DNA of 64,000 nt from Acanthopleuribacter pedis (GTDB taxonomy: Bacteria; Acidobacteriota; Holophagae; Acanthopleuribacterales; Acanthopleuribacteraceae). The stretch lies in the NCBI RefSeq assembly GCF_017377855.1, contig NZ_JAFREP010000029.1, forward strand, positions 1 to 64,000. Reading direction: 5' to 3'. The position numbers and the translations under genes are program-made. Position 1 is the first letter of the stretch; every line of letters starts with the position of its first letter. Positions 9,293 through 17,806 of the stretch are shown here, one piece after another. A model generated the notes under the pieces. The model was not told the origin of the DNA, ran no database searches, and saw only the letters and a list, made by a program, of their open reading frames with translations.

Positions 9293-9336
9293 AGGAACGA
9301 AGCCAAAAACCCGTCCGCGGATGTGAAGCAAACATA

Positions 9337-9491
9337 AAAACCCGGGACATCGGCGAATTTTGTAAGTGGTTTAAATTGAGCTGTTTGTGATAAACTAGCG
9401 AAAATTCGCTAGTTTTCAAAGGTGCCAAAAACAGACATCTGCGAAATCGGCCCCTTAACACCCTGGGAATAAGTGTGTTAAAAAGGCTGCA
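9337..9491 (+). promoter_or_regulatory. Leader of CRISPR array 2
   Basis: AT-rich segment directly before the first perfect repeat and after the end of the duplicated region. It contains a perfect 11-bp inverted repeat, AAACTAGCGAA (9392-9402) and TTCGCTAGTTT (9405-9415), about 76 bp before the first repeat. This is where the array promoter and any adaptation-factor site are expected. Confidence 0.75.
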
Positions 9492-10783
9492 GTCGCAACG
9501 GCCTTCGGGTCGTTGCGCGGATGGAAACAGTGGTACCTGTACGACGAACAGAACAAGCTGAGTCGCAACGGCCTTCGGGTCGTTGCGCGGATGGAAACTT
9601 CGACCACAGTTGATCCCCTTTCGAGTTGTGGTCGCAACGGCCTTCGGGTCGTTGCGCGGATGGAAACATCCATGCTACACCCCCACCACCTGATTGACGA
9701 GTCGCAACGGCCTTCGGGTCGTTGCGCGGATGGAAACCAAGCTACTGGAATTGAACCCGATGGTGGTTTGTCGCAACGGCCTTCGGGTCGTTGCGCGGAT
9801 GGAAACGGACGCTTACGTTATCCCGGTAAGCAGCGATGGTCGCAACGGCCTTCGGGTCGTTGCGCGGATGGAAACTTAAACCTCGATAGACAAGGTGGTC
9901 CCGATCACGTCGCAACGGCCTTCGGGTCGTTGCGCGGATGGAAACATCAGGAAAGGGCACCGACCTGATTACGGCTGGTCGCAACGGCCTTCGGGTCGTT
10001 GCGCGGATGGAAACTCTGTTAGTCGACGAGGTTCTAATGCCTGGCAGTCGCAACGGCCTTCGGGTCGTTGCGCGGATGGAAACCCGCGCCCTGAACCGGG
10101 ATCGTTCCGTAAGGGGGTCGCAACGGCCTTCGGGTCGTTGCGCGGATGGAAACGTAAAGCTCCTGCCCCATTGCATCCATTCGATCGGTCGCAACGGCCT
10201 TCGGGTCGTTGCGCGGATGGAAACATTGTCGAGTTGAAAAGGCGTTCGATTCGCCCGTCGCAACGGCCTTCGGGTCGTTGCGCGGATGGAAACATTGTCG
10301 AGTTGAAAAGGCGTTCGATTCGCCCGTCGCAACGGCCTTCGGGTCGTTGCGCGGATGGAAACATCCCAATGCAGTGGCGAAAGTATACGGCCCTGGGTCG
10401 CAACGGCCTTCGGGTCGTTGCGCGGATGGAAACAGGCAATACGTGATTACGGGGGTACCTGGAAATTGTCGCAACGGCCTTCGGGTCGTTGCGCGGATGG
10501 AAACTTTGATGTGTTCAAGGGCGGTTTTGTGGATTTCGTCGCAACGGCCTTCGGATCGTTGCGCGGATGGAAACATCTACATCGATCCAGACGAGGTCGA
10601 AAACTGGTCGCAACGGCCTTCGGGTCGTAGCGCGGATGGAAACGTGTCCCGAACCTTCGAAGCCGAGGCCCTGAAGGTCGCAACGGCCTTCGGGTCGTAG
10701 CGCGGATTGAAAGGTTCGGCCGACCAACAGTGGGCTCTTTTTCGAAGTCACAACCGCCTCCGGGTCGTTGCGCCGATAGCGCT
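9492..10783 (+). CRISPR. CRISPR array 2 (19 repeats)
   Basis: 37-bp repeats (GTCGCAACGGCCTTCGGG... ending GGATGGAAAC) start at 9492, 9562, 9631, 9701, 9770, 9839, 9909, 9978, 10047, 10117, 10188, 10257, 10326, 10397, 10468, 10538, 10607, 10677 and 10747. Spacers are 31-34 bp. The last four diverge: 10538 has CGGATCG, 10607 and 10677 have CGTAGCGC, 10677 ends GGATTGAAAG, and 10747 is strongly decayed. Decay on the right and the leader on the left give plus-strand transcription. The spacers at 10225-10256 and 10294-10325 are identical. Same repeat family as arrays 1 and 3. Confidence 0.98.
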
Positions 10784-10865
10784 GTTTTTTGGCGCAGGGC
10801 CGCCCGCGGCCCTGCAGGGATCACCCAGTTTGCAACTCTCGTTGGATGCCCCGACCCTTTGCCTT

Positions 10866-11390
10866 TTAGAAGGGTAGGGGGCCCTCTTTGAGGCGTTGCT
10901 GCAGGCGGTTCAAATACCAGCTATTCCCTTTTTTGAAGAAGGCCAACAACTTTTGGTGGGCTTCCGTTTCATTAAAGCCGCTCATGATCACGCTGACCTT
11001 GGTTTTGCCCGCGCCCACTTCTTCCAAGCGCAGGCTGGAAGGGATTTCCTTGAGCGTGTCCCCAAAGCCGGTATTGGCGGGGGATTGGATGTTGCGCGCG
11101 GTGTAATGCCAACCCGGCTTAAGCGCCGTGAATTGGACCTTGATGTTGTTGGGATCGTCGCGTTTGGCGTTGGCATCGTAGCTGGTTTCCATGATCCCAC
11201 CCTCGCGCAAATCAACCCAGGCAACCGGCGTGATCCAACTTTCGATGCCCTCTTTCGACGTGAACAACCGCCACACCGCTTCGCGCTCGGCCGTCACCAC
11301 GATCTCATGGCGGATCTGGGTCAGGCCGTTTTTGGTTTCGGTAAATTCCGCAACCTCCGTCTGAAAAAGCAGCAGCACGAATACAAGCAT
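10866..11390 (-). CDS. SRPBCC/AHSA1-like (START-fold) protein with signal peptide
   Basis: 174 residues from the ATG at 11390, chosen because AAGGAG lies 8 bases before it; a longer frame to 11459 lacks this. A hydrophobic N-terminus (MLVFVLLLFQTEVAEF) is followed by an activator-of-Hsp90-ATPase-1-like domain: RHEIVVTAEREAVWRLFTS, ESWITPVAWVDLREGG, VSVIMSGFNETE, and an amphipathic C-terminal helix. Members bind hydrophobic ligands in a deep cavity, and the ligand here is unknown. A family-2 repeat lies about 90 bp upstream of the start. The convergent neighbour on the left is CRISPR array 2. Confidence 0.8.
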   Translation of the reverse strand: MLVFVLLLFQTEVAEFTETKNGLTQIRHEIVVTAEREAVWRLFTSKEGIESWITPVAWVDLREGGIMETSYDANAKRDDPNNIKVQFTALKPGWHYTARNIQSPANTGFGDTLKEIPSSLRLEEVGAGKTKVSVIMSGFNETEAHQKLLAFFKKGNSWYLNRLQQRLKEGPLPF

Positions 11391-11480
11391 GGGACACTCC
11401 TTATGGCGGGTCTGGTCATCGCAAAGACGCTTTGCACGGTCTCTTGCGTCCATCTTCATGTGTAGGGGTCGGGTTGATTA

Positions 11481-11690
11481 TAACCCGCATTTCTCACAAG
11501 GAATTCTGCTACGAAGCCGAAAGCCATGCGATTACGAGGGGGCGGCCATCCGCATTACTCGGTCGAGTCGCCTTCGCCGTAGCGCTGCTACGCCGAAAGG
11601 TCGGACCCCTGTGCCGTCTCTCGGTCGTAATCTTCGTACTCACAAGGCTTTCTGCTTCTCGCGACGAATCCTTGTGAGAAATGCGGGCTA
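11481..11690. mobile_element. Family-2 MITE-like element, copy A (210 bp)
   Basis: Left end TAACCCGCATTTCTCACAAGG, right end CCTTGTGAGAAATGCGGGCTA, forming a long imperfect terminal inverted repeat that extends inward to GAAGCCGAAAGC / GCTTTCTGCTTC. The centre has the GTAGCGCTGCTAC palindrome. Nearly the same ends as copy C (38463-38643). Non-coding. Confidence 0.85.
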
Positions 11691-11941
11691 AAACGTTTTT
11701 GACCTCGATATCAAAGGGCGTCCTTCATCTCCGGCCGCCACGGTCTTCTATATATAATGGAGGTGTCTCTTTCCAGCGTTAACCATGATCGCCTGAGCCC
11801 CCGTTTCGCTTCCGTTTGACCGCTTCCTGTTCCGCGTGCTTGAACCCAAGAAGCCGTCGTAGTTTGTGGCGCAGAAAATGGCACCCGGGTCGGCGCGCTG
11901 ACGCCCGGTTACCGTTGGCCCCCTGTGCCCGAGGAGGACTG
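11691..11941. other. Upstream region of 11942 gene
   Basis: Contains a TATAAT hexamer (11753-11758) without a convincing -35 box at the usual distance, then GC-rich sequence up to the CGAGGAGGACTG ribosome site. No gene supported. Confidence 0.35.
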
Positions 11942-13594
11942 ATGAGTTTGGGACCCCTTTTGCTCCTGCTTACCCTTTTTGCGATTTGCGCGGCCTTTTG
12001 TGTTGGCGCGGTGCGTCATCTGAGCCCCACGCGCGATATGGACCTTCGCTTCTACCGCATGCCCGGCCGCAAACGCATTGGCGGCGTTTTGGAAAACATG
12101 GGGATCACCCGGGAACCGCGCGCGATAGAAGAGCTACCGGGGGTGACGGTCTGTTGGACGGTCGACAAACAATCGCCCCATGTCAAAATTGAAAATCCCG
12201 ACCCGGAAGGTTTGCCCCTTTACGGTGATTTGTACCAACTCGTGATCGAAAGCGATTCCAAGAGCCTGACCGGTTTGATGCTCCTTCCTGTCGGCGGCCT
12301 GGGCGATCAGGGTTTCTTGATGCCCGGAACCTCTTTTGATCAACAATACCAGTGGGTAACCGCGAATCCCGCTCAAGTCGCCCTGTTCCACCCGCGCTTG
12401 CGTGGCGTCCTGCTGCACCTTTATCCCCTGGAGATTCGAGAAAATACCTGGTTTTTCCCGATCAACAAGTACCTGGCTTCCTATGGCAGTGCCGAGGATT
12501 TGGATCGCGAACTTCGCGCGGTCTTGGATCCATTGACCGAGCTGCATGAGTCCCTCACGCGCCGCCCCGAAACCTTTGCCGAGCTTTGGGTGATGACGGC
12601 GCTGGATCCCGATCCCCTGTTTCGTGCCACGGCGGCCGCCGCGGCTTTGGACGCGTTCTTTGAGGGGCAAGACAACAACCAAACCTTGGAAGATCTCGAT
12701 GTGGCGGTGCGTTGGCGCCGTTGGCGTGAGCTGATGGGTTTGCCTCATGCCGAGCTGCCGGAACCCGCCGACACCGATGGGTTCGCTCTGTTTTGGGAAC
12801 CGCTGCCCGCGCTCTTGGCTTCCCTGACGGCCTCCTATGAACCTTATGCGCGCGGCGAACGACCCGGGACCACGCCCGAGGCGCGTCGCTCCCGCTTGGC
12901 GCAAAACACCTGGGCGGCTTGCGATCTGCACGGGGATGCGCTGATGTTGGCCGGCGTGTTTTTCCCGGAATGGGTCGCCGCCAAACCGCCCGCCGCTTTT
13001 TCCGACACTTATTCGCCCCATGCCGCGGAATTAGCCGATTTATTTTTGGACCTTTTGGACGAAACCCACCAAGCCGCCTATGCGTCCGTTTTGCTCGGCA
13101 ACGATGCGTTGCGTTCTCCCTTACTGGAGATTGGTTTTTCCAATGAGCCGGCGCGTTTTGCGTTGTTACGTCCGTTGGCAAGGGCCACAAGCGACGTCCA
13201 GTTTCAATTGGATGTCCTGCGTTTCCTCGCTGAACAGATGGACCCCGGCTTGATGTCGTTGTTGCGTGACCTGTTGCCCGCGATGGCCGAGGCGCCGATG
13301 AACCTCGAGAAAAAGACCGCGCTGATCATCGCGCTGTTGCGGTTGATTGCCGAGGCGGGTCTATTGGAAGACCTGGATCTCGTGGAACAGTGTCGGCCCC
13401 ATTGCATGACCGGGGCGGCGGATAGGGTGGCGGCCCATGCCGTGGCCGCAATCAGCGAAAGGGCGGGCCTTCCCGTCGCGGGCCTAATCTCACCCGTTGC
13501 GGCCGAAACGCCCCAAGGCACCTTATCGCGAGCGGACACGGTCCCCGGCGAGCTCGAGCAGGTATCGGGGGACACCGCGGACCACAACCACTAA
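11942..13594 (+). CDS. Membrane-anchored helical protein, function unknown
   Basis: 550 residues from the ATG at 11942, which is preceded by CGAGGAGGACTG (the open frame runs further upstream without support). One N-terminal membrane segment (SLGPLLLLLTLFAICAAFCV) is followed by a short basic stretch and a large, mostly alpha-helical soluble part with leucine/alanine-rich helices in the C-terminal half (for example LLRDLLPAMAEAPMNLEKKT) that could be HEAT-like. No enzymatic motif seen. Stand-alone gene, convergent with the LanM-like gene at 13805-16153. Confidence 0.75.
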   Translation: MSLGPLLLLLTLFAICAAFCVGAVRHLSPTRDMDLRFYRMPGRKRIGGVLENMGITREPRAIEELPGVTVCWTVDKQSPHVKIENPDPEGLPLYGDLYQLVIESDSKSLTGLMLLPVGGLGDQGFLMPGTSFDQQYQWVTANPAQVALFHPRLRGVLLHLYPLEIRENTWFFPINKYLASYGSAEDLDRELRAVLDPLTELHESLTRRPETFAELWVMTALDPDPLFRATAAAAALDAFFEGQDNNQTLEDLDVAVRWRRWRELMGLPHAELPEPADTDGFALFWEPLPALLASLTASYEPYARGERPGTTPEARRSRLAQNTWAACDLHGDALMLAGVFFPEWVAAKPPAAFSDTYSPHAAELADLFLDLLDETHQAAYASVLLGNDALRSPLLEIGFSNEPARFALLRPLARATSDVQFQLDVLRFLAEQMDPGLMSLLRDLLPAMAEAPMNLEKKTALIIALLRLIAEAGLLEDLDLVEQCRPHCMTGAADRVAAHAVAAISERAGLPVAGLISPVAAETPQGTLSRADTVPGELEQVSGDTADHNH

Positions 13595-13716
13595 CCGCGG
13601 CCGTTTCCGTTCCGTGGCAGCATTTTTAGCGAGATCTGGGTATTAAGCCGGTGCGAGGAATCGGCGCGGGACGATGAGAAAACGCGGGGCGCGGCTTGGA
13701 TCGCAGCTTGGGTCGC

Positions 13717-13752
13717 ACCCCGAGTCTGACCCCGAGTCTGACCCCGAGTCTC
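13717..13752. repeat. Three tandem copies of a 12-bp unit
   Basis: ACCCCGAGTCTG at 13717 and 13729, and ACCCCGAGTCTC at 13741, in the gap between two convergent genes. Short, GC-rich, no evident function. Confidence 0.85.
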
Positions 13753-13804
13753 ACCTTGAACCCAAGCTGGGCTCGCACCCCACCTTCGGCGCCCGCGCCC
13801 CCGC

Positions 13805-16153
13805 TTACAACACGCCGACCTGCCCACGCGCCGGATCCTCCTGGGGTTGGGGTGGCTGTGCCCGTGTCTGGCGCTGTCGGTCTCCTGCTTGGGGCGGCTG
13901 ATCCCGTGCCGGGCGTGGACGCGCTTGGGGTGGGTGCTGTTGCGCCCGTGTTTGACGCGCCAGCGCTTCTGTTTCCGCGCGCAGCTTGGTATAGGCTTCG
14001 TCCCGCGCGGGCTTTTGCTCCGACAGTTCGGCGACGGCCCTGGCAAAGTCGGCCTCGATCTTATCGGCCGAGTGGGCATTGCTCTGGAAGTAGGTCAGTG
14101 ACTCGAGCAGCATGTCCGTGTGCAGGGTGGCGGGCTTAAAAAAGCCTTCGATGGGGTCGGCCGATTTGTCGAAGACCAAGCGGTCTTGCGCCGGCACATG
14201 ACTGTTGTAGGCGATGTCGAAGTGCTTCACCTGCTCGGTGAATCGATCCGCGAGAAGATCAATGGTGGCGGCGTCCAGGGGTTTCTGCATCTGACGCGTA
14301 CCCATTTGTTCCTGCAAGTTACTCAGTTTTTCAACGTACTGCGCTTTGACCTTGGCGAGGCGTTGCGCTTCCGGTAAGTCGATTGCCTTGCGGTAGCTTC
14401 GCACGATGTAACCATGGTCCCCGGTTTTAATGGGGTGCATGCGCAGTTTGAAGCCGCTCAGGCGGTTGTGCAAAAAGGCGACACCCTCCTTGGGGAAGGC
14501 CGCGGCCGCTTCCCTGAAGCCACGGGCGAAATCGGCGCCGTATCGGCTCGTGAACTTTTGGTCCGGTGCCTGCGCCTGGCCGCCTTGCGTTTTTGCCAAT
14601 TTTTTGGTCCCGGTTTTTGGGTTATAACCCGCGCTCGCTTGGTCGTCGAAGGTGGTGCGGTTGTCGCGCAGCGTGTCGCCGTCCTGTACCGCAACAAAAC
14701 TCTCCAACACACTGACCGTTTTGGTCAGATCCTGGGCCAGGCCTTCTTCCGTGATCTTGTACGGCCCGGGAGGATTGGGTCTTTGGTTCTTCGATTCAAG
14801 GACCATGCGCATCATCGTCGGTCCCAGAATGTTTTCGTTTCCACCGCTTAACTGTTGGGCCAGCCGCTCAATGACACCACTTGACGCGGCGATCTCTAAG
14901 TCGGTCAAAAAGGGTTGCCGTGCGCTGGTCATCAGGTTCTCGTGGTGAAGATCGGAAACGCCGGCAATGGATGCGAGAAAGGCGAGGGAACCCATTTCGC
15001 GGAAATAGGCCTTCGCTTCCGAGGGGTTCCGCATGAGGTGGTCGGGGGCGGTTTGGTTGGAGAGGTGGGTTTGGTAGGAATAGGCGTCTTCCCCACCGCT
15101 GTTGCGGTGGAGAAAAAGCATGCCCGGTAGCGGGCGTTGGTTTGGCTGGGTGGGTCGCGCGTCTTCCAACATTTCCAGCGCGCTTCTGCTTCCATCAGCC
15201 AGGTTGCGGCCGACAACCGCCTCGTCAATGCGGGCGTCGCGCGGTTTGAACACGATTTTTTGTTGGTTGTCAAAGCTCAGGATCGCCACCCGTTGCCCTT
15301 TTTTGTGCGGGTCACTGTCGGTTAGCTTGAACCCGGTTAAGCCGCTTGCTCGGTTGCCGTCGCCGGGAAAGAAACGCGCGTTAAGGTCAGGCAAATCCCT
15401 TTGAAGGTTCTCCATCAGGGTGTTGATGTTTTGGCCAAAGTTCGTCGTCTGGATCTTCATATCGCTGTCCAGGTTTGTTTTGACAATGGCCGCGAGGGCG
15501 CCGGCGGGTTTGTGCTCAGCTTGAAGTTCCGCCACCAAAGCATCGACTTGCGCATTGGGAATCAATTTGGGGGATTCCTGCTTGGTGAGCGCCTCGAAGG
15601 CGAATGCGGTTGTGGCGAAAAGGGTGTCGGCCAGGCTTTGGGCCACTTGGGTAAGCACCTTTAAATCGGGTGTCCGGTCTAAGGCAACCACCGCATCCAT
15701 CACGGCGTCAATGCCCCGTGACAGCTCGGCGCGCATCAGGTCGGCACCCTTGTTGTTGGGCAGGTGGAGGCGGGTGTCGATCAGCAGATTGACGGCGTTC
15801 GTTCTCAGGGTCGGGTCGGCGCCCGGCTGGGCTGCCGCGCGGATCATTTCGCTAGTGTGGCTGTCGAGGCGACCCAACTGTTCTCGCAACCACCGCGGTG
15901 AAAAGTTTTGACCTTGGGGCGGTAATCCGAGGGCCGCGAGTGCGGGTTTATCAAAACCTGCTTGCGCGACCGCTTCCTCCAGGGCCCGGAAAAGCGGGCT
16001 GTCGGTATCGGGGGCCGGTTGCGGGGTCAGGCTGTGTTTACCGAGGGTTCCGCTTGGTTGGAGCCGGAGCCTGTCGTTTTGGTCGAGGTTCAGGGTACCG
16101 GTGTGGCGGGTTCGAGCGATTTGGGAGAACTGGCGAAGGGAAGGGAAGGTCAT
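13805..16153 (-). CDS. LanM-dehydratase-like (DUF4135-type) protein, possible secreted effector
   Basis: 782 residues from the ATG at 16153 (AAAGG 8 bases upstream; a GTG at 16162 is also possible). The middle carries the signature of the lipid-kinase-like dehydratase domain of class II lanthipeptide synthetases: KIVFKPRD (Lys303), SDLHHENLM (Asp401, His403, Asn406) and FLTDLEIA (Asp418, Glu420). The 17-residue Asp-Asp spacing is what I recall for LanM enzymes. There is no C-terminal LanC cyclase domain and no precursor peptide gene nearby. The N-terminus is polar without a classical signal peptide and the C-terminus is a Pro/Gln/Arg-rich tail. Two chaperone-like genes lie directly upstream on the same strand. 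This may be a kinase-fold effector rather than a lantibiotic enzyme; that is inference. Confidence 0.65.
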   Translation of the reverse strand: MTFPSLRQFSQIARTRHTGTLNLDQNDRLRLQPSGTLGKHSLTPQPAPDTDSPLFRALEEAVAQAGFDKPALAALGLPPQGQNFSPRWLREQLGRLDSHTSEMIRAAAQPGADPTLRTNAVNLLIDTRLHLPNNKGADLMRAELSRGIDAVMDAVVALDRTPDLKVLTQVAQSLADTLFATTAFAFEALTKQESPKLIPNAQVDALVAELQAEHKPAGALAAIVKTNLDSDMKIQTTNFGQNINTLMENLQRDLPDLNARFFPGDGNRASGLTGFKLTDSDPHKKGQRVAILSFDNQQKIVFKPRDARIDEAVVGRNLADGSRSALEMLEDARPTQPNQRPLPGMLFLHRNSGGEDAYSYQTHLSNQTAPDHLMRNPSEAKAYFREMGSLAFLASIAGVSDLHHENLMTSARQPFLTDLEIAASSGVIERLAQQLSGGNENILGPTMMRMVLESKNQRPNPPGPYKITEEGLAQDLTKTVSVLESFVAVQDGDTLRDNRTTFDDQASAGYNPKTGTKKLAKTQGGQAQAPDQKFTSRYGADFARGFREAAAAFPKEGVAFLHNRLSGFKLRMHPIKTGDHGYIVRSYRKAIDLPEAQRLAKVKAQYVEKLSNLQEQMGTRQMQKPLDAATIDLLADRFTEQVKHFDIAYNSHVPAQDRLVFDKSADPIEGFFKPATLHTDMLLESLTYFQSNAHSADKIEADFARAVAELSEQKPARDEAYTKLRAETEALARQTRAQQHPPQARPRPARDQPPQAGDRQRQTRAQPPQPQEDPARGQVGVL

Positions 16154-16237
16154 CGAAAGCACCTTTAGGAAATCGTTGCCGGCGCCGGGGTGGCGGCTGG
16201 TTTTTTTGCAAAAATGGGTGGGAAAGGCGTGGGCTGT

Positions 16238-16690
16238 TTAACAAGCGATGGCGTGGGCGAGGAGGAAGAGGGTGTCGTCACAGTCCTCGGGCACGGCCGG
16301 GACCGCCAGGCGGTTTTGCCATTCGCCCAAGGCGTCAAAGAAGGTGATCAGCCAGGTTCGGAAGGTCTCGTAGCTGAGGTTTTTGGTGCGGAGCCGCGAG
16401 CGCAGGACCGCCTGTTGCCCGTTTTTCACGTAGGCCGGCGTGATCGTCCCGCTTTGGGCTGCCGCGCCGCCCGCCATCAAGGTGGTTAAACCCTGGGTCA
16501 GTTCCGCGTCGTTAAAGGTTTTCACCGCGCTGAAGAGGGCCAGTTCGGGGTGATTGGGACGTTGGCTGAGGACCACATCGAATTGGTCGTTGACGCGAAT
16601 GACCACGCGTCCGTCGACGGGTGGTGGGATGGCGACGCCGATTTCTTCCTGCAGGGATGCGAGCATTTCGAGGTACAAGGGTTCAGACAT
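16238..16690 (-). CDS. CesT/Tir-type secretion chaperone-like protein
   Basis: 150 residues from the ATG at 16690 (CCAGGAGAGTCGCCCC before it). The pattern resembles small class I type III secretion chaperones: an N-terminal helix with LEMLASLQEEIGVAIPP, a beta-rich middle with DGRVVIRVNDQFDVVLSQ, LALFSAVKTF, and a long C-terminal helix (LSYETFRTWLITFFDALGEW). No signal peptide. It lies 84 bp upstream of the LanM-like gene on the same strand, the classical place for an effector chaperone. Identification rests on fold-like pattern and context, not on a unique motif. Confidence 0.5.
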   Translation of the reverse strand: MSEPLYLEMLASLQEEIGVAIPPPVDGRVVIRVNDQFDVVLSQRPNHPELALFSAVKTFNDAELTQGLTTLMAGGAAAQSGTITPAYVKNGQQAVLRSRLRTKNLSYETFRTWLITFFDALGEWQNRLAVPAVPEDCDDTLFLLAHAIAC

Positions 16691-16776
16691 GGGGCGACTC
16701 TCCTGGGGCTGTGCGACGGTTGACTGGGTTTTGACGGGTAAAATCCATTTGGGGCGATGGTTGATGCTGCTTTGAC

Positions 16777-16973
16777 TAGCTCGCATTTCTCACCAGAATT
16801 CGTCGCGAGGCTTTGAAATCGCTGTGAGGACACAGGTTACGACCGAGGGCAAACGCAGCGGGGCCGACCTTTCGGCGTAGCAGCGCTACGTCGAGGCTTG
16901 TCCGACTAAGTAACCCAAGTCATCGCAGCTATTTCAACGCCGGAGCAGAACTTCTGGTGATAAATGCGGGCTA
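16777..16973. mobile_element. Family-2 MITE-like element, copy B (197 bp)
   Basis: Left end TAGCTCGCATTTCTCACCAG, right end CTTCTGGTGATAAATGCGGG then CTA. Internal GTAGCAGCGCTAC palindrome, and a right half shared with copy D (GTCATC...AGCTATTTCAACGCCGGA). Its last three bases, CTA, are the TAG stop codon of the minus-strand gene 16971-17441. Confidence 0.82.
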
Positions 16974-17441
16974 AACAAAGCTTTGGCTGTAGGCTGTCAT
17001 CTGGTGCCAGTCAAGGCGGGCCGTGGGTTTGCTTTCGCTGACACCGCGCAGGCGGTTGCCGGCACGTTGTAGGAACGCCTCGGCGTAGCTTCTTAGGTCG
17101 GCGTCGCTGAGATCGTCGTAGCTGAGCACGGCGGCGGCCGTGACTTCACGGCAGTTGGGGTCGAGGTAGTAGTTCATATTAAAAGCGCCGGGCAGCAGGG
17201 CGTCGTCGAGCAAGTCGCCATAAACCGCGCTTGCTCTGTCGGCGGCGACCGTGCCGATGTTGCAGGCGAGGATCACTTCTTCTCCGCTTCGACCGGGCAT
17301 GACCGCGAGGCGCAGGACCTGGTCGGGTCGGTGTTGATCGGCGACGGTGGCGGTAAATCCTTCAACGAGCATGCGGTCGTCGATGGGGAGGTTAAGGTCA
17401 CGGGCGAAGGCGGCGGCATAAGTGCCAAAGGGGTTTTCCAT
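16971..17441 (-). CDS. Second small chaperone-like protein
   Basis: 156 residues from the ATG at 17441 (GATCGAGGACG upstream). Acidic, no signal peptide. N-terminal helix NPFGTYAAAFARDLNL, strand-rich middle (LRLAVMPGRSGEEVILACNI) and C-terminal helices SDADLRSYAEAFLQRAGNRL. Size and layout match class I type III secretion chaperones such as CesT/SycE, but the sequence is divergent. The stop codon TAG is contributed by the end of a family-2 element, so the original C-terminus may have differed by a few residues. Together with 16238-16690 and 13805-16153 it forms a possible two-chaperone/one-effector set. Confidence 0.45.
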   Translation of the reverse strand: MENPFGTYAAAFARDLNLPIDDRMLVEGFTATVADQHRPDQVLRLAVMPGRSGEEVILACNIGTVAADRASAVYGDLLDDALLPGAFNMNYYLDPNCREVTAAAVLSYDDLSDADLRSYAEAFLQRAGNRLRGVSESKPTARLDWHQMTAYSQSFV

Positions 17442-17806
17442 AAAAAACGTCCTCGATCAAAAAGTCTGACGGCGTGTGGCTCATCAGGAAGCCGATTGCC
17501 GCGTTCATAAAACACCACGCGTGAGACGAGAAGAATGGTTGATTCGAGGTTAAAAAAACGACAAAAAGTCTCCTGCGTGTTGGTGAAGTTTGGGTGTCCC
17601 CTTTTTCCTCGCCTGCCGATTCGGCGACGGGCCGCAACCTATCAACCGTCGCCTGGGAATCCATGCCGGGCGGGGTTTAGCGCTTGGTACCTGAGTTACA
17701 AAACCGGCATCGGGAGTGGGTTGCGGTGCTCACCCCGACCTTAAGGATGTTCAATCGGGGTTTCCCTGGGTTATGGTTCCCCATGCGCCTTGGGGAAGGA
17801 GGATTC
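17442..17806. other. Divergent intergenic region
   Basis: Separates the minus-strand chaperone-like gene from the plus-strand FolC-like gene and must hold both promoters. No convincing gene or repeat. Confidence 0.4.

Noticed and set aside
13717..13752. Tandem 12-bp units as a short CRISPR or VNTR locus
   Set aside because: Only three copies, no spacers and no inverted structure; merely a short tandem repeat.
14120..15911. Plus-strand frames opposite the LanM-like gene
   Set aside because: Antisense shadows with high Arg/Gly content; the minus-strand frame carries conserved motifs and a ribosome site.
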